Source: Pseudoalteromonas ostreae
GTDB taxonomy: Bacteria > Pseudomonadota > Gammaproteobacteria > Enterobacterales > Alteromonadaceae
DNA length: 64,000 nt
Assembly: GCF_018069805.1 (NCBI RefSeq)
Contig: NZ_JAGPYN010000010.1
Span: 62,001-126,000, forward strand
Reading direction: 5' to 3'
In this document: positions 10,518-20,244 of the stretch, in pieces
Position numbering within the stretch: position 1 is the first letter of the stretch
How the letters are laid out: each line of letters begins with the position of its first letter
The notes under the pieces: model-generated
What the model saw: the letters and a program-made list of their open reading frames with translations, nothing else
Told to the model about the DNA's origin: nothing
The model's database searches: none
Made by a program: the position numbers and the translations under genes

Positions 10518-11312
10518 TTAAATTCGTTGCAATAAAGCTGATTTTTTCTCATTAAACTCAGCATCAGTGAGTGCCCCTAAATCACGTAGTTGTGCTAATT
10601 TTTCAATAATGTCGAGGGTTTCATTCACTGAGTATTGCGAAGCATTAATAGCAGTAGATGTGTTATTAGTCATTATGTCAGGAGCAATAACCTCTGTTGT
10701 AGGTTGTTTTGCTAGGTCATCTGACTGGGCAAAATTAGTGGTTTGATTTGATTCTGTATGAGAGTAATTATTTTCTGTAACGATTGGTAAACTATTAACA
10801 CTGATATTCCCCCATTGGCTATTAAAGGTCAGTGATTCATTGTTTCCTTGTTGTTGGCTTACGCCACTAATTTGGTGGTCTAGGGTATCATAAACTGTGA
10901 TTTGACCATTTTTTTCAACGGCTAAGCGATTAGGGAAAACAGCATAACGGGTGTTGTTTTGTGACCCGGTACTTGATGGGTTCCCTAAATTAATTGGCCA
11001 CCATTGGTTGCTTCCTAAAGTACCGGCAGGAATGACAGGGAAAACGTGGTTGTTTGCTAAAATAGTGGCAAGTTCGTTACATAAGTTATCAACGGTGTTT
11101 TTCAAGCCGTTATTGAACATGTCGCCTACCATGGTCATTCCTCCGCGCATCCATTGACCTGAGCCGCCAAGCTCTGGGCAATTGAACTGAGCCATTGAAC
11201 CACCGCCATTATTTACTGCAACTAACATATGTACTACTGCCTCATAACTTAAACCATAACGGGCAGATATCCCTTTAACCAAGTTGTCACCAATGTTTGT
11301 TAATGTTTGCAT
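10518..11312 (-). CDS. SHOCT domain protein, function unknown
   Basis: A 264-residue protein. The last 30 residues (IIEKLAQLRDLGALTDAEFN and the basic KKSALLQRI end) form a typical SHOCT motif, a short C-terminal helical oligomerisation module. The N-terminal 80 residues are glycine-rich and mention-worthy motifs are VAVNNGGGSMAQFNCPELGG and QWMRGGMTMVGDMFN. The middle is rich in Asn, Gln, Ser and Thr and is probably partly disordered. I see no signal peptide. The gene leads a two-gene unit with the metallopeptidase and diverges from the transglutaminase cluster. Confidence 0.7.
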   Translation of the reverse strand: MQTLTNIGDNLVKGISARYGLSYEAVVHMLVAVNNGGGSMAQFNCPELGGSGQWMRGGMTMVGDMFNNGLKNTVDNLCNELATILANNHVFPVIPAGTLGSNQWWPINLGNPSSTGSQNNTRYAVFPNRLAVEKNGQITVYDTLDHQISGVSQQQGNNESLTFNSQWGNISVNSLPIVTENNYSHTESNQTTNFAQSDDLAKQPTTEVIAPDIMTNNTSTAINASQYSVNETLDIIEKLAQLRDLGALTDAEFNEKKSALLQRI

Positions 11313-11892
11313 AAATAGCGTCCTTAATATGAAAATAGGCGGGATGTGTATTACGTCATGAAATCACTGTGAATAATCTACCTTAAGCATTGATGCTAAT
11401 CATAAATTAGTACAATAAAATGCCAACATTACTTGTTTAAAGGTACTAAGCTTGCTAGTTTGTCTTTCAGGTTGATTAAAAATCAAGCTACTATAACACT
11501 GTTATCACGCTTATTCGTGATTTTATTATGAACTATTTTTTGAGTTTGTTTTAGCAAAACATTTAAGTGGTGTTGTGGTTAGTCGGGAGTGTTTTTCTTT
11601 GCCATTTAATCGCTAGAAAAAGCAGACATGCTTTATTGATGAATTGCATACAATAAATAGTAAGCATTGTATGGTTTTTAATGCTTAGCTTGGTGCTAAT
11701 TTGATGCGCATCATGTACCAAATAACTTTTCACAGTGTTTGCTCTTTGATTTTAAACAGTCAATAGTGACCAAAGTTTAGGCTAATAGCCTAATCTTACT
11801 ATGTAATCTAGTGGAATATATTGCCCAAATAAGCAACGGATGTAGTGAGTATTACAGAAATGGCTATACAAAAATTAAAGAGGGATTAATTG
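11313..11892. other. Long divergent intergenic region before the ATP-grasp/transglutaminase cluster
   Basis: About 580 bp of AT-rich DNA between the SHOCT gene and the DUF2126 gene, which point away from each other. I find no supported reading frame. Two inverted repeats are visible: ATCACG (11504-11509) with CGTGAT (11516-11521), and CATACAAT (11647-11654) with ATTGTATG (11666-11673). Both are possible operators or hairpins in long leaders. The region must hold promoters for both directions. A GAGGG ribosome-binding site lies just before the right-hand gene. Confidence 0.5.
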
Positions 11893-14800
11893 ATGACAAT
11901 TACTGTTGGCATAGCGCACCATACTCAATATAAGTACGACCGTCCAGTAAATATGGGGCCGCATATTTTCCGCTTACGTCCAGCACCGCATAGCCGAACT
12001 AAAATTAAAAGCTATTCATTAAAAATAGTGCCGGAAGATCATTACATCAATTGGCAGCAAGACCCTTTTGGTAATTATCAGGCAAGAGTGGTGTTTAATA
12101 GCCCGACAACTGAGTTTAGTTTTACTGTTGATTTAGTGGCTGAAATGACGGTAATTAACCCGTTTGATTTCTTTTTAGAAGATTACGCTGAAGAGTTTCC
12201 ATTTGAATACGATAAAGTCGCAAAGGCTGAGCTTAATCCCTATTTAAAAAAACGTAAGGCGAGTCCTAAGTTTTTAGAATTGATTGATTCGTTACGTGTA
12301 GAAAAACCAATCAGAAGTGTTGATTTTTTAGTTGCGGTCAATCAGTCAATTTATAATCTTGTTGGCTATGGCATTCGTTTAGAGCCTGGAGTTCAAACAG
12401 CAAACGAAACCATTACAAAAAAAACCGGTTCATGTCGAGATTCTGCGTGGTTGTCAGTACAACTGTTTCGTCATTTAGGTTTGGCTGCTCGCTTTGTATC
12501 TGGTTATTTAATCCAGCTTACATCAGATCAAAAATCACTTGATGGCCCAAGTGGTCCTGATGAAGACTTTACTGATTTACACGCATGGACGGAAGTATAT
12601 ATTCCCGGCGCAGGTTGGATCGGGCTTGATCCTACTTCCGGGTTATTTGCTGGCGAAGGCCATATTCCGCTTGCGTGTACACCTGAACCTAGCTCAGCAG
12701 CACCTGTCTCTGGTGGCATAGATAAGTGCGAATCAGAATTTAGTTTTTATAACAAAGTAAAACGGGTACATGAAGACCCTCGTGTTACAAAGCCGTATTC
12801 AGAAACACAATGGGCTGCAATAAACCGCTTGGGTCAGCAAGTTGATGATGTATATGTTAAGGAAGGTGTTCATTTAACAATGGGCGGTGAGCCGACGTTT
12901 ATTTCTATTGATGATATGGAACATCCCCAATGGAACACAGCAGCCGACGGTAAAGAAAAACGAGTGCTAGCACAAACCTTATTTATTGCGATGAACAAAG
13001 CATATACCAAAGGTGGCTTTACACATTATGGGCAAGGTAAATGGTATCCGGGAGAGTCACTGCCTCGCTGGCAATATGCATGTTATTGGCGAAAAGACGG
13101 TGAAGCTTTATGGCAAGATGCCAGTTTATTAGCTGATCCGAATAAAGATTATAAATTAGATCATAAAGATACCAAGCGTTTTACAGAGCAGTTATGTGTA
13201 GAAATAGGCCTTGAAACCAAAGCTATCACTACAGCCTATGAAGATATTTTATATCATTTATGGCAAGAGGCATCGTTACCCAAAGAGGTGGGGCCTAAAC
13301 AGCCTGAACTTCTTAGTGCAATGAGCCGTAAAGGCTTTTTAGCTAAAATGGAACAAGGTATTGAAAAGCCTGTTGGTTATGCATTGCCGCTGCAGTTTAA
13401 TCAAGTGAAACATTGCTGGCAGTCATGTAAATGGGAATTTAAACGCGAATACTGTTTTTTATTACCAGGTGAATCACCCCTTGGTTATAGATTACCGCTT
13501 GATAGCCTTGAGTGGACAAACAACATTATTGAGCGAGATCCGTTTGATATTCCAGATAATTTTACAAAAGCTAAAAAACTGCAAAAAGGCTTTATTGGTC
13601 AACAGATGATCAAAACCGCAATGGCATTGGAAGTAAGAGAAGGGCGGTTGTACATCTTTATGCCCCCAACGAGCCATTTTGAACATTATATGTCGCTATT
13701 AAATGCGATTGAAAACACCGCAAAAGCCCTGCAAATCCCGGTTGTTATTGAAGGCTATAGCCCGCCTAAAGATAGTCGTGTAGAAAAATACGCCGTGACA
13801 CCTGATCCAGGTGTCATTGAAGTGAACATCCACCCATCTTCGTCATGGCAGCAATTAGTTGATAGAACAACGACACTTTACGATCTAGCTAAACAAACAC
13901 GTTTAGGCACAGATAAGTTTATGGCGGACGGTCGTCATACTGGCACCGGGGGGGGGAATCATGTCACTTTAGGTGGTGAAACACCGCAGCAAAGCCCGTT
14001 CTTACGCCGCCCAGATATTTTAAGAAGTTTTATTACTTATTGGCAGCACCATCCTGGATTATCTTATTTATTTTCAGGTTTATTTATCGGCCCTACAAGC
14101 CAAGCACCTCGTGTGGATGAAGCACGTGATGAGTTGCTCTATGAGCTTGAAATCGCATTTTCACATATGCCTGAAGGGGAAGTGCCTGAGCCATGGCTGG
14201 TTGATCGTTTGTTACGCAACTTACTTGTTGATTTGACAGGTAATACGCATAGGGCTGAGTTTTGTATTGATAAGCTATATTCACCCGATTCAGCAACAGG
14301 ACGACTAGGCATTGTCGAGTTTAGGGGATTTGAAATGCCACCTCACTCACAAATGAGCTTAGTGCAAATGTTGTTATTACGGACTTTATTAGCTTGGTTT
14401 TGGAAAAAGCCTTATCACAAACCGTTGATCCGTTGGGGCACCGAATTACATGATAAATTTTTATTACCTCAGTACGTAGAAAATGATTTAGCTGAGGTTG
14501 TTAGAGATCTGCAGCAAGCTGGTTTTGCATTCCAAGTAAGTTGGCTAAACCCATTTTTTGAGTTTAGGTTCCCTGTTTGCGGCACCCGAGAACTCGATGA
14601 TGTGACGTTAGAGCTTAGAACCGCGATTGAACCTTGGCATGTACTTGGTGAAGAAGCTAGTGCATCTGGTACTGCTCGGTATGTTGATTCGTCATTAGAA
14701 CGCGTGCAAATAAAAGTAATTGGCACAATGAGTGACCGCTATATCGTTACGTGTAATGGCCGACGCGTGCCGCTTAAAATTGTTAAAGGCAAAGCGAAAG

Positions 14801-15204
14801 ATGAAATGGTTGCTGGGATCCGTTACCGTGCATGGCAGCCACCAACAGCGCTGCATCCTACCATTGGTGTACATGCACCGTTAGTATTTGATTTGATCGA
14901 TACCTGGGAAGGCCGTTCAATGGGTGGTTTTGTCTACCATGTTAGTCATGCTGGTGGGCGAAATCCAGAAACATTACCCGTTAATGCATTTGAAGCTGAA
15001 GGGCGAAGAGTTGCACGATTTTGGGAGCATGGCCACACACCATCATTATTAGCATCTGATCAGCCTAGTTGGAGCCCATCGGCTGCGACACGAAGCTTTG
15101 AATCAGCACAATCGGTGAGTGAATTTGTTGTTCCCGATGAAGAAAATACTAATTCAGATTACCCTAATACGCTCGATTTAAGGAGACAACCTAAGTTCAA
15201 ATAA
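11893..15204 (+). CDS. Transglutaminase-like protein fused to DUF2126 (GCS-like amidoligase) domain
   Basis: A very large two-part protein of 1103 residues. Residues 1-165 form the N-terminal domain usual for bacterial transglutaminase-like proteins; residues 170-260 hold the papain-like triad: C181 in GSCRDSAW, H230 in DLHAWTEV and D246 in GLDPTSG. The remaining 800 or so residues are the DUF2126 region, with LTMGGEPTFISIDD, a glycine-rich GGGNHVTLGG and GIVEFRGFEMPPHSQMSL; this region has been related to glutamate-cysteine-ligase-like carboxylate-amine ligases. A plausible role is forming or exchanging amide bonds on a peptide or protein, in the cytoplasm since no signal peptide is seen. 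It heads a run of five same-strand genes whose domains fit one pathway. Confidence 0.88.
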   Translation: MTITVGIAHHTQYKYDRPVNMGPHIFRLRPAPHSRTKIKSYSLKIVPEDHYINWQQDPFGNYQARVVFNSPTTEFSFTVDLVAEMTVINPFDFFLEDYAEEFPFEYDKVAKAELNPYLKKRKASPKFLELIDSLRVEKPIRSVDFLVAVNQSIYNLVGYGIRLEPGVQTANETITKKTGSCRDSAWLSVQLFRHLGLAARFVSGYLIQLTSDQKSLDGPSGPDEDFTDLHAWTEVYIPGAGWIGLDPTSGLFAGEGHIPLACTPEPSSAAPVSGGIDKCESEFSFYNKVKRVHEDPRVTKPYSETQWAAINRLGQQVDDVYVKEGVHLTMGGEPTFISIDDMEHPQWNTAADGKEKRVLAQTLFIAMNKAYTKGGFTHYGQGKWYPGESLPRWQYACYWRKDGEALWQDASLLADPNKDYKLDHKDTKRFTEQLCVEIGLETKAITTAYEDILYHLWQEASLPKEVGPKQPELLSAMSRKGFLAKMEQGIEKPVGYALPLQFNQVKHCWQSCKWEFKREYCFLLPGESPLGYRLPLDSLEWTNNIIERDPFDIPDNFTKAKKLQKGFIGQQMIKTAMALEVREGRLYIFMPPTSHFEHYMSLLNAIENTAKALQIPVVIEGYSPPKDSRVEKYAVTPDPGVIEVNIHPSSSWQQLVDRTTTLYDLAKQTRLGTDKFMADGRHTGTGGGNHVTLGGETPQQSPFLRRPDILRSFITYWQHHPGLSYLFSGLFIGPTSQAPRVDEARDELLYELEIAFSHMPEGEVPEPWLVDRLLRNLLVDLTGNTHRAEFCIDKLYSPDSATGRLGIVEFRGFEMPPHSQMSLVQMLLLRTLLAWFWKKPYHKPLIRWGTELHDKFLLPQYVENDLAEVVRDLQQAGFAFQVSWLNPFFEFRFPVCGTRELDDVTLELRTAIEPWHVLGEEASASGTARYVDSSLERVQIKVIGTMSDRYIVTCNGRRVPLKIVKGKAKDEMVAGIRYRAWQPPTALHPTIGVHAPLVFDLIDTWEGRSMGGFVYHVSHAGGRNPETLPVNAFEAEGRRVARFWEHGHTPSLLASDQPSWSPSAATRSFESAQSVSEFVVPDEENTNSDYPNTLDLRRQPKFK

Positions 15205-15350
15205 ATCATATTGTTGGGTTGTTAATGGTATTGCTCCACTTTGACATTACGCAAAGTAGAGTCATTATTTAACAGACGTATTTGTTAATATAATTATTAG
15301 CAAATAGGACTAGAATGATAGTTTACTTTTCATAGCGGAGCGCTTTTAGC

Positions 15351-17870
15351 TTGTACATTAATAATAATGCGATGCCGGAGTTGCCTAATTGGTTGTCTTT
15401 ATACCTTGATAAACGCCACGGTCATGATGAATTGGCAGATCACAGTGGCTTAAATCCTGAGCACTGGGATACTTTATTTAATCGTTTAGCAAGTTTAACC
15501 GCTGAAGATGTCAGTAGTCGTGCCATTGAAATTACGCAACTTTTGCAAAATGGCAATATTAAAAGTGAGAATAATCAACAGTGGCACTTCGATCCACTGC
15601 CTTTTATGTTTTCTCGAGCAGATTGGAATACGTTAGAGCAAGGTATAAAACAGCGAACTTTATTACTTAATAAGATCCAAAAAGATATTTATTCTGAGCA
15701 AAAGCTGCTTTTGAGTGGGCAAATATCACCGCAGCAGCTGTACCAAAATAATCATTACTTACGTGAAGGATTTAGCTTACCAAGTGATGAGCTTAAATTG
15801 TTTTTTACCGCAGTTGATGTGTATCGCGCACCATCGGGTGAATTTAAAGTCTTAGCTGATCATTGCCAATGTCCGTTAGGTCTAGGGCTATTGCTTAAAA
15901 ACCGCATTATAGCTAGGCGCGTTATGGCTGAAGAATTTGCTGAATGCAACGTGCAACAAATTAAAGAGTTTTTGAATTTTTTTCAAGAAGGCATTAACGA
16001 GTTTATTCATTATATGGATGATCCTCGCATTGTTATTTTAACTCAAGGGATCGATGATCCAAATTACAACGAGCATGCGTTTCTATCTACTTACTTTGGC
16101 TATACTTTAGTGCAAAGCGCTGATTTAACTGTCCGTAATGGCGAAGTGTGTTTAAAGTCATTACAAGGGTTGGGGAAAATCAATGTGATTTTACGTTGGA
16201 TCCCAGATCAAAGCATCGATTCACTTGAACAAACACAGTACTCGTTACATGGTATTCCAGGCTTATTACAAGCTGTACGTGAGGGCTCAGTAAAAGTATT
16301 AAATCCTTTTGGTAGCGGGGTACTCTCATCACCGGCAATACAATGTAATTTAGCCCAGCTGTCAGAGCAACTTTTACAACAACCATTATTACTAGATTGC
16401 CCTAAGTACCACAGCATTGAAGATGTTAAATCATCGGATTGGTCACAGTTAGTGTTTGGTAGTTATAAAGATCCTAAACTAACACTTGATGGCCATTTAG
16501 ACGCGGATAAAATTAAACAACTTATAACTAAGCAACCTAGCGATTATTATTTTCAAGATAAGCCCGCATTTAGTAGCGCACCATTTTGGGATGACGGTAA
16601 GTTAATTGCAAAACCGGTGGTATTTAGGTGTTACGTATTAATCACAGAAAATGACATCGAAGTGCTGCCATCGGCACTGTGTTTCTCTTATCAAAATAGT
16701 GCTAACGTTAAGGGGGCTGGTTGGCTCAAAGATACTTGGATAAATACCAGTAAAGATATTGATTTAACTGAGCCAAGTGTACCAACACCAATTAAAAAAA
16801 GAATGGATGTAAGCTTACTTGAAGGGGTTATATCAAGTCGTACTGCAGAACATTTATTTTGGCTCGGTCGTTATTTAGAGCGCTGTGAAAATACCATAAG
16901 AATATTACGTATCTTTATTGATCGCTACACTGAGCTGGCCATTTATCCAGATTTAATACGCCGCAGTACTGTTGCTCGTTTATTGGCTGCTATCAGCGCT
17001 CAGCATATTGTTTACCCTTATGTAGAGCAAGCTATCAAGCTTGAAGAATTTGACAGCGCAGTGTCTAAGCAAACAGCGTTTGCTTTACTCGCTGATGAGC
17101 TACGCGCGGGTAGCATAATAAATACGTTGCATTATTTAGCGAATGCATCAGTACAGATCCAAGAATTATTGTCCCATGATAGTCGTCGTATTATTGATGA
17201 AATCAATGAACAAGTTAAAGTGCTAAAGCATATCAATATCAATATTTCATCACATGCGATGCAAAGTATTTTAGATAAAGTGATTGGTTTGATCATGGCC
17301 TTTAATGGCTCGTTAGTGGATTGTATGCCAAACAGCAATGGCTGGTTTTTACTTGAGATGGGTCGCAGAGTTGAGCGAAGCTTACAAATTACCTCATTAA
17401 CAGGGGCATTATTAACCCAAGAACTTGAGCAAGCTGAAGAGCTTGGTTTACTCGAAGCGGTTTTGAGCTGTCAAGTCAGCTTAGTGACCCATAAGCGCCG
17501 CTACAGAATGTATCAAAGTATAGGGACTGGGCTTGAGCTGTTATTACTTGATGCCGAATATCCACGTTCATTGCTTTTTCAGTTAGAGCAAATAAACCAG
17601 TTATGCAAGCATTTACCGACTAAACGCAGACAGGGAGTGATAGCAGCACATGAAAAAGCAATTTTACTTTCTAAAACTAGTTGCTACGTCACAGAAAAAG
17701 ATTATCTGCAAAGGACAGACGCTGGAATTCGAAAACAGTTAATCGAGTTTAACCATAATATTCGTCTGAACTTAAATACCTTTTGTGACGTATTATTGTT
17801 GCAGTATTTTTCTCATACACAAACGGCGAATAAATTGAATTGGACTAATATTGGGCAAGCTCAATCGTGA
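15351..17870 (+). CDS. Circularly permuted ATP-grasp protein fused to alpha-E domain
   Basis: An 839-residue fusion. Roughly residues 70-470 form a circularly permuted ATP-grasp ligase (DUF404/DUF407 type), recognisable by RADWNTLEQGIKQRTLLLNK, VFRCYVLITEND and the FGSGVLSSPA segment. Roughly 490-830 form an alpha-E (DUF403) helical domain beginning SRTAEHLFWLGRYLERCENT. The pair is encoded again as two separate genes at the end of the cluster, so this looks like a second, fused module. I use the TTG start with GGAG ten bases upstream; an ATG seven codons later (MPELPNW) is possible. The ligase would use ATP to join a carboxylate to an amine; the substrate is unknown. Overlaps the next gene by 4 bp. 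Confidence 0.85.
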   Translation: MYINNNAMPELPNWLSLYLDKRHGHDELADHSGLNPEHWDTLFNRLASLTAEDVSSRAIEITQLLQNGNIKSENNQQWHFDPLPFMFSRADWNTLEQGIKQRTLLLNKIQKDIYSEQKLLLSGQISPQQLYQNNHYLREGFSLPSDELKLFFTAVDVYRAPSGEFKVLADHCQCPLGLGLLLKNRIIARRVMAEEFAECNVQQIKEFLNFFQEGINEFIHYMDDPRIVILTQGIDDPNYNEHAFLSTYFGYTLVQSADLTVRNGEVCLKSLQGLGKINVILRWIPDQSIDSLEQTQYSLHGIPGLLQAVREGSVKVLNPFGSGVLSSPAIQCNLAQLSEQLLQQPLLLDCPKYHSIEDVKSSDWSQLVFGSYKDPKLTLDGHLDADKIKQLITKQPSDYYFQDKPAFSSAPFWDDGKLIAKPVVFRCYVLITENDIEVLPSALCFSYQNSANVKGAGWLKDTWINTSKDIDLTEPSVPTPIKKRMDVSLLEGVISSRTAEHLFWLGRYLERCENTIRILRIFIDRYTELAIYPDLIRRSTVARLLAAISAQHIVYPYVEQAIKLEEFDSAVSKQTAFALLADELRAGSIINTLHYLANASVQIQELLSHDSRRIIDEINEQVKVLKHININISSHAMQSILDKVIGLIMAFNGSLVDCMPNSNGWFLLEMGRRVERSLQITSLTGALLTQELEQAEELGLLEAVLSCQVSLVTHKRRYRMYQSIGTGLELLLLDAEYPRSLLFQLEQINQLCKHLPTKRRQGVIAAHEKAILLSKTSCYVTEKDYLQRTDAGIRKQLIEFNHNIRLNLNTFCDVLLLQYFSHTQTANKLNWTNIGQAQS

Positions 17871-18745
17871 AATATAAAATAAAGCATTCTACAACTTACA
17901 GTTATGCCGATTTTGTTAGTCTGTGCCAAAATCAAGCACGGTTAACACCAAAAACAAATCGTGCTCAGGTATGCCACAGTAGCCGTATAGATATTGAGCC
18001 GCCAGTAAATTATCTACAAGAATTTACGGATTATTTTGATAATAAAGTAACAGCGTTTGAAATAGCCACACAACATAAAAAATTGAAAGTGACTATGACC
18101 AGTGAAGTGGAACTTTTATTAAGTGCCAATATTAACCTTGCCGACACTGATATGCCTTGGCAAGAGGCTCGCGATATCGTTGCAAAGCCAAATACTTACC
18201 AGCTGTTAAAAATATCGGAGTTTATTTTACCATCTCAATATACTCCTTTTGTGCAGGGGATAAAGGAATACGCTTTAACGTCGTTTTTAGCTGATATTAG
18301 CTTGATTTGTGGCTGTAAAGATCTCATGGCGCGGATTTTTCATGAGTTTCAGTATGATCCTGGGTTTACCACGATCAGTACGCCTTTGAGTGTTGTGTTT
18401 GCACAAAAAAGGGGTGTTTGCCAAGATTTTGCACATTTTGCTATAGCGTGTTTACGTAGTATGGGTTTAGCGGCACGTTATGTTAGCGGGTATATAGAAA
18501 CAATGCCTCCCGAAGGTGAAGAAAAACTAGAAGGTGCAGATGCGACCCATGCATGGTTTTCTGTGTTTGTGCCAAGGTTTGGTTGGGTAGACTTTGATCC
18601 AACAAACAATGTTATGCCTAATGATCAGCATATAACACTTGCTGTTGGGCGTGATTTTTCTGATGTTACTCCTTTGAAAGGTGTTGTTTTTGGTGGTGGT
18701 ACACAATTGCTTGATGTAGCGGTTGATATGATTCGATTGGAGTGA
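17867..18745 (+). CDS. Transglutaminase-like superfamily protein
   Basis: A 292-residue protein with an N-terminal beta-rich domain (about 1-150; starts MKYKIKHSTTYSYADFVSLC) and a transglutaminase core. The catalytic triad is complete: C185 in RGVCQDFAHF, H228 in DATHAWFSV and D244 in WVDFDPTN. Starts with GTG in a GTGA overlap with the stop of the ATP-grasp/alpha-E gene, so translation is coupled. No signal peptide is seen. Cysteine-protease-like activity (peptide bond cleavage or transpeptidation) is the expected chemistry, and its place between two ligase modules suggests it processes or transfers their product. Confidence 0.88.
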   Translation: MKYKIKHSTTYSYADFVSLCQNQARLTPKTNRAQVCHSSRIDIEPPVNYLQEFTDYFDNKVTAFEIATQHKKLKVTMTSEVELLLSANINLADTDMPWQEARDIVAKPNTYQLLKISEFILPSQYTPFVQGIKEYALTSFLADISLICGCKDLMARIFHEFQYDPGFTTISTPLSVVFAQKRGVCQDFAHFAIACLRSMGLAARYVSGYIETMPPEGEEKLEGADATHAWFSVFVPRFGWVDFDPTNNVMPNDQHITLAVGRDFSDVTPLKGVVFGGGTQLLDVAVDMIRLE

Positions 18746-18788
18746 TTAAAACAATTCAATATTAATTATGGATAAGGCGGAAGGATGT

Positions 18789-20243
18789 ATGAAAATTGAC
18801 TGGAAAGCATATCAAACAAATGGCTTTTTTGATGAATTAATAGACGCACAAGGAAATGTTCGAACGCACGGTAAACAGTTAGCACAGTTTTTTTCTAGCT
18901 TATCTGAAGAAGAATTAGTTAAAGCCCGAGCTGTTGCAGATTTAGCCATAAAAGAAATGGGCATTACGTTTACTGTTTATAATGAAGGCAATATGATCGA
19001 TAGAGCGTGGCCGTTTGACATTATTCCGCGCACTATTGGTAAAAAAGAATGGCAAACTATTGAAGTAGGTTTAAAACAGCGTGTTGAAGCGTTGAATCTG
19101 TTTATACATGATTTATACCATGATAAAAAAATAATAAAAGACGGTATTTTTCCAAAAGGCTTACTCGAAAAGTCAGTTAACTTTCGCCCTCAATGCGTTG
19201 GAATTACTCCGCCAAATAATATATGGGCACATATTTGTGGCTCTGATTTAGTGCGCGATGCAAATGGCACTATGTTTGTACTCGAAGATAACTTACGCGT
19301 GCCATCAGGGGTATCATACATGCTTGAAAACCGCTCAGTGATGAAACGTGTTTTCCCTGAGTTATTCGAACAAGTATCAATATTACCTGTTGATGATTAC
19401 CCTTCACAATTGTTTGATATGTTAGCTGCAATGTCACCTCGTCCAGACGATAAACCTGAAGTGGTTGTATTAACACCCGGTGTATTTAACTCCGCCTATT
19501 TTGAACATTGTTACCTTGCTCAAGAGATGGGCTGTGAATTAGTAGAGGGGCGCGATTTAGTAGTCGAAAAAGACGACTGTGTCTATATGCGCACAATTAC
19601 AGGCTTGCAACGCGTTGATGTCATTTATCGACGCATCGACGATTTATTCTTAGATCCCGACGCTTTTTTACCTGAATCACAATTAGGTGTACCCGGTTTA
19701 ATGCGAGCATGGTCGAAAGGTAATGTGGCGTTAGTCAATGCCCCCGGTGCAGGGGTTGCGGATGATAAGGTGGTTTATGCCTATGTACCTGATATAATAA
19801 AATATTACCTGGATGAAGCACCCAAGATAGAAAATGTGCCAACCTATAAATGTTTAGATCCTAAAGAATGTAATTACGTTATTAAAAATATCGATAAACT
19901 AGTCGTCAAACCTGCAAACGAGTCGGGAGGCTATGGCTTATTGATTGGTCCTAAATCCACTAAAAAAGAGCAACAAGCAACCATTGCACAAATAAAAGCC
20001 GATCCACGGAATTGGGTAGCCCAACCAACCCTTGCTTTATCAACGGTTCCCACCCTTGACGGCACTGAGCCAGATGGGCGTCACGTTGATTTAAGACCGT
20101 TTATATTGTCGTCAGGTAAAGATACACAGATCACTACAGGTGGCCTTACCCGTGTTGCGATGGTAAAAGGTTCATTAGTGGTAAATTCATCTCAAGGCGG
20201 TGGTAGTAAAGATACCTGGATTGTTGACGAAGAGGCTAAATAA
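18789..20243 (+). CDS. Circularly permuted type 2 ATP-grasp protein
   Basis: A 484-residue stand-alone circularly permuted ATP-grasp ligase. Family motifs visible are FDIIPRTIGKKEWQTIEVGL, FVLEDNLRVPSGVSYMLENR, VVLTPGVFNSAYFEH, YRRIDDLFLDPD and the ATP-binding VVKPANESGGYGLLIGP. The later ATG before MKIDWKAY was chosen because GGAAGGA lies just upstream; the frame is open seven codons further 5'. It follows the transglutaminase by 43 bp and precedes the separate alpha-E gene by 1 bp, so the two are almost certainly translated together and probably work as a pair. Confidence 0.9.
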   Translation: MKIDWKAYQTNGFFDELIDAQGNVRTHGKQLAQFFSSLSEEELVKARAVADLAIKEMGITFTVYNEGNMIDRAWPFDIIPRTIGKKEWQTIEVGLKQRVEALNLFIHDLYHDKKIIKDGIFPKGLLEKSVNFRPQCVGITPPNNIWAHICGSDLVRDANGTMFVLEDNLRVPSGVSYMLENRSVMKRVFPELFEQVSILPVDDYPSQLFDMLAAMSPRPDDKPEVVVLTPGVFNSAYFEHCYLAQEMGCELVEGRDLVVEKDDCVYMRTITGLQRVDVIYRRIDDLFLDPDAFLPESQLGVPGLMRAWSKGNVALVNAPGAGVADDKVVYAYVPDIIKYYLDEAPKIENVPTYKCLDPKECNYVIKNIDKLVVKPANESGGYGLLIGPKSTKKEQQATIAQIKADPRNWVAQPTLALSTVPTLDGTEPDGRHVDLRPFILSSGKDTQITTGGLTRVAMVKGSLVVNSSQGGGSKDTWIVDEEAK

Positions 20244-20244
20244 T

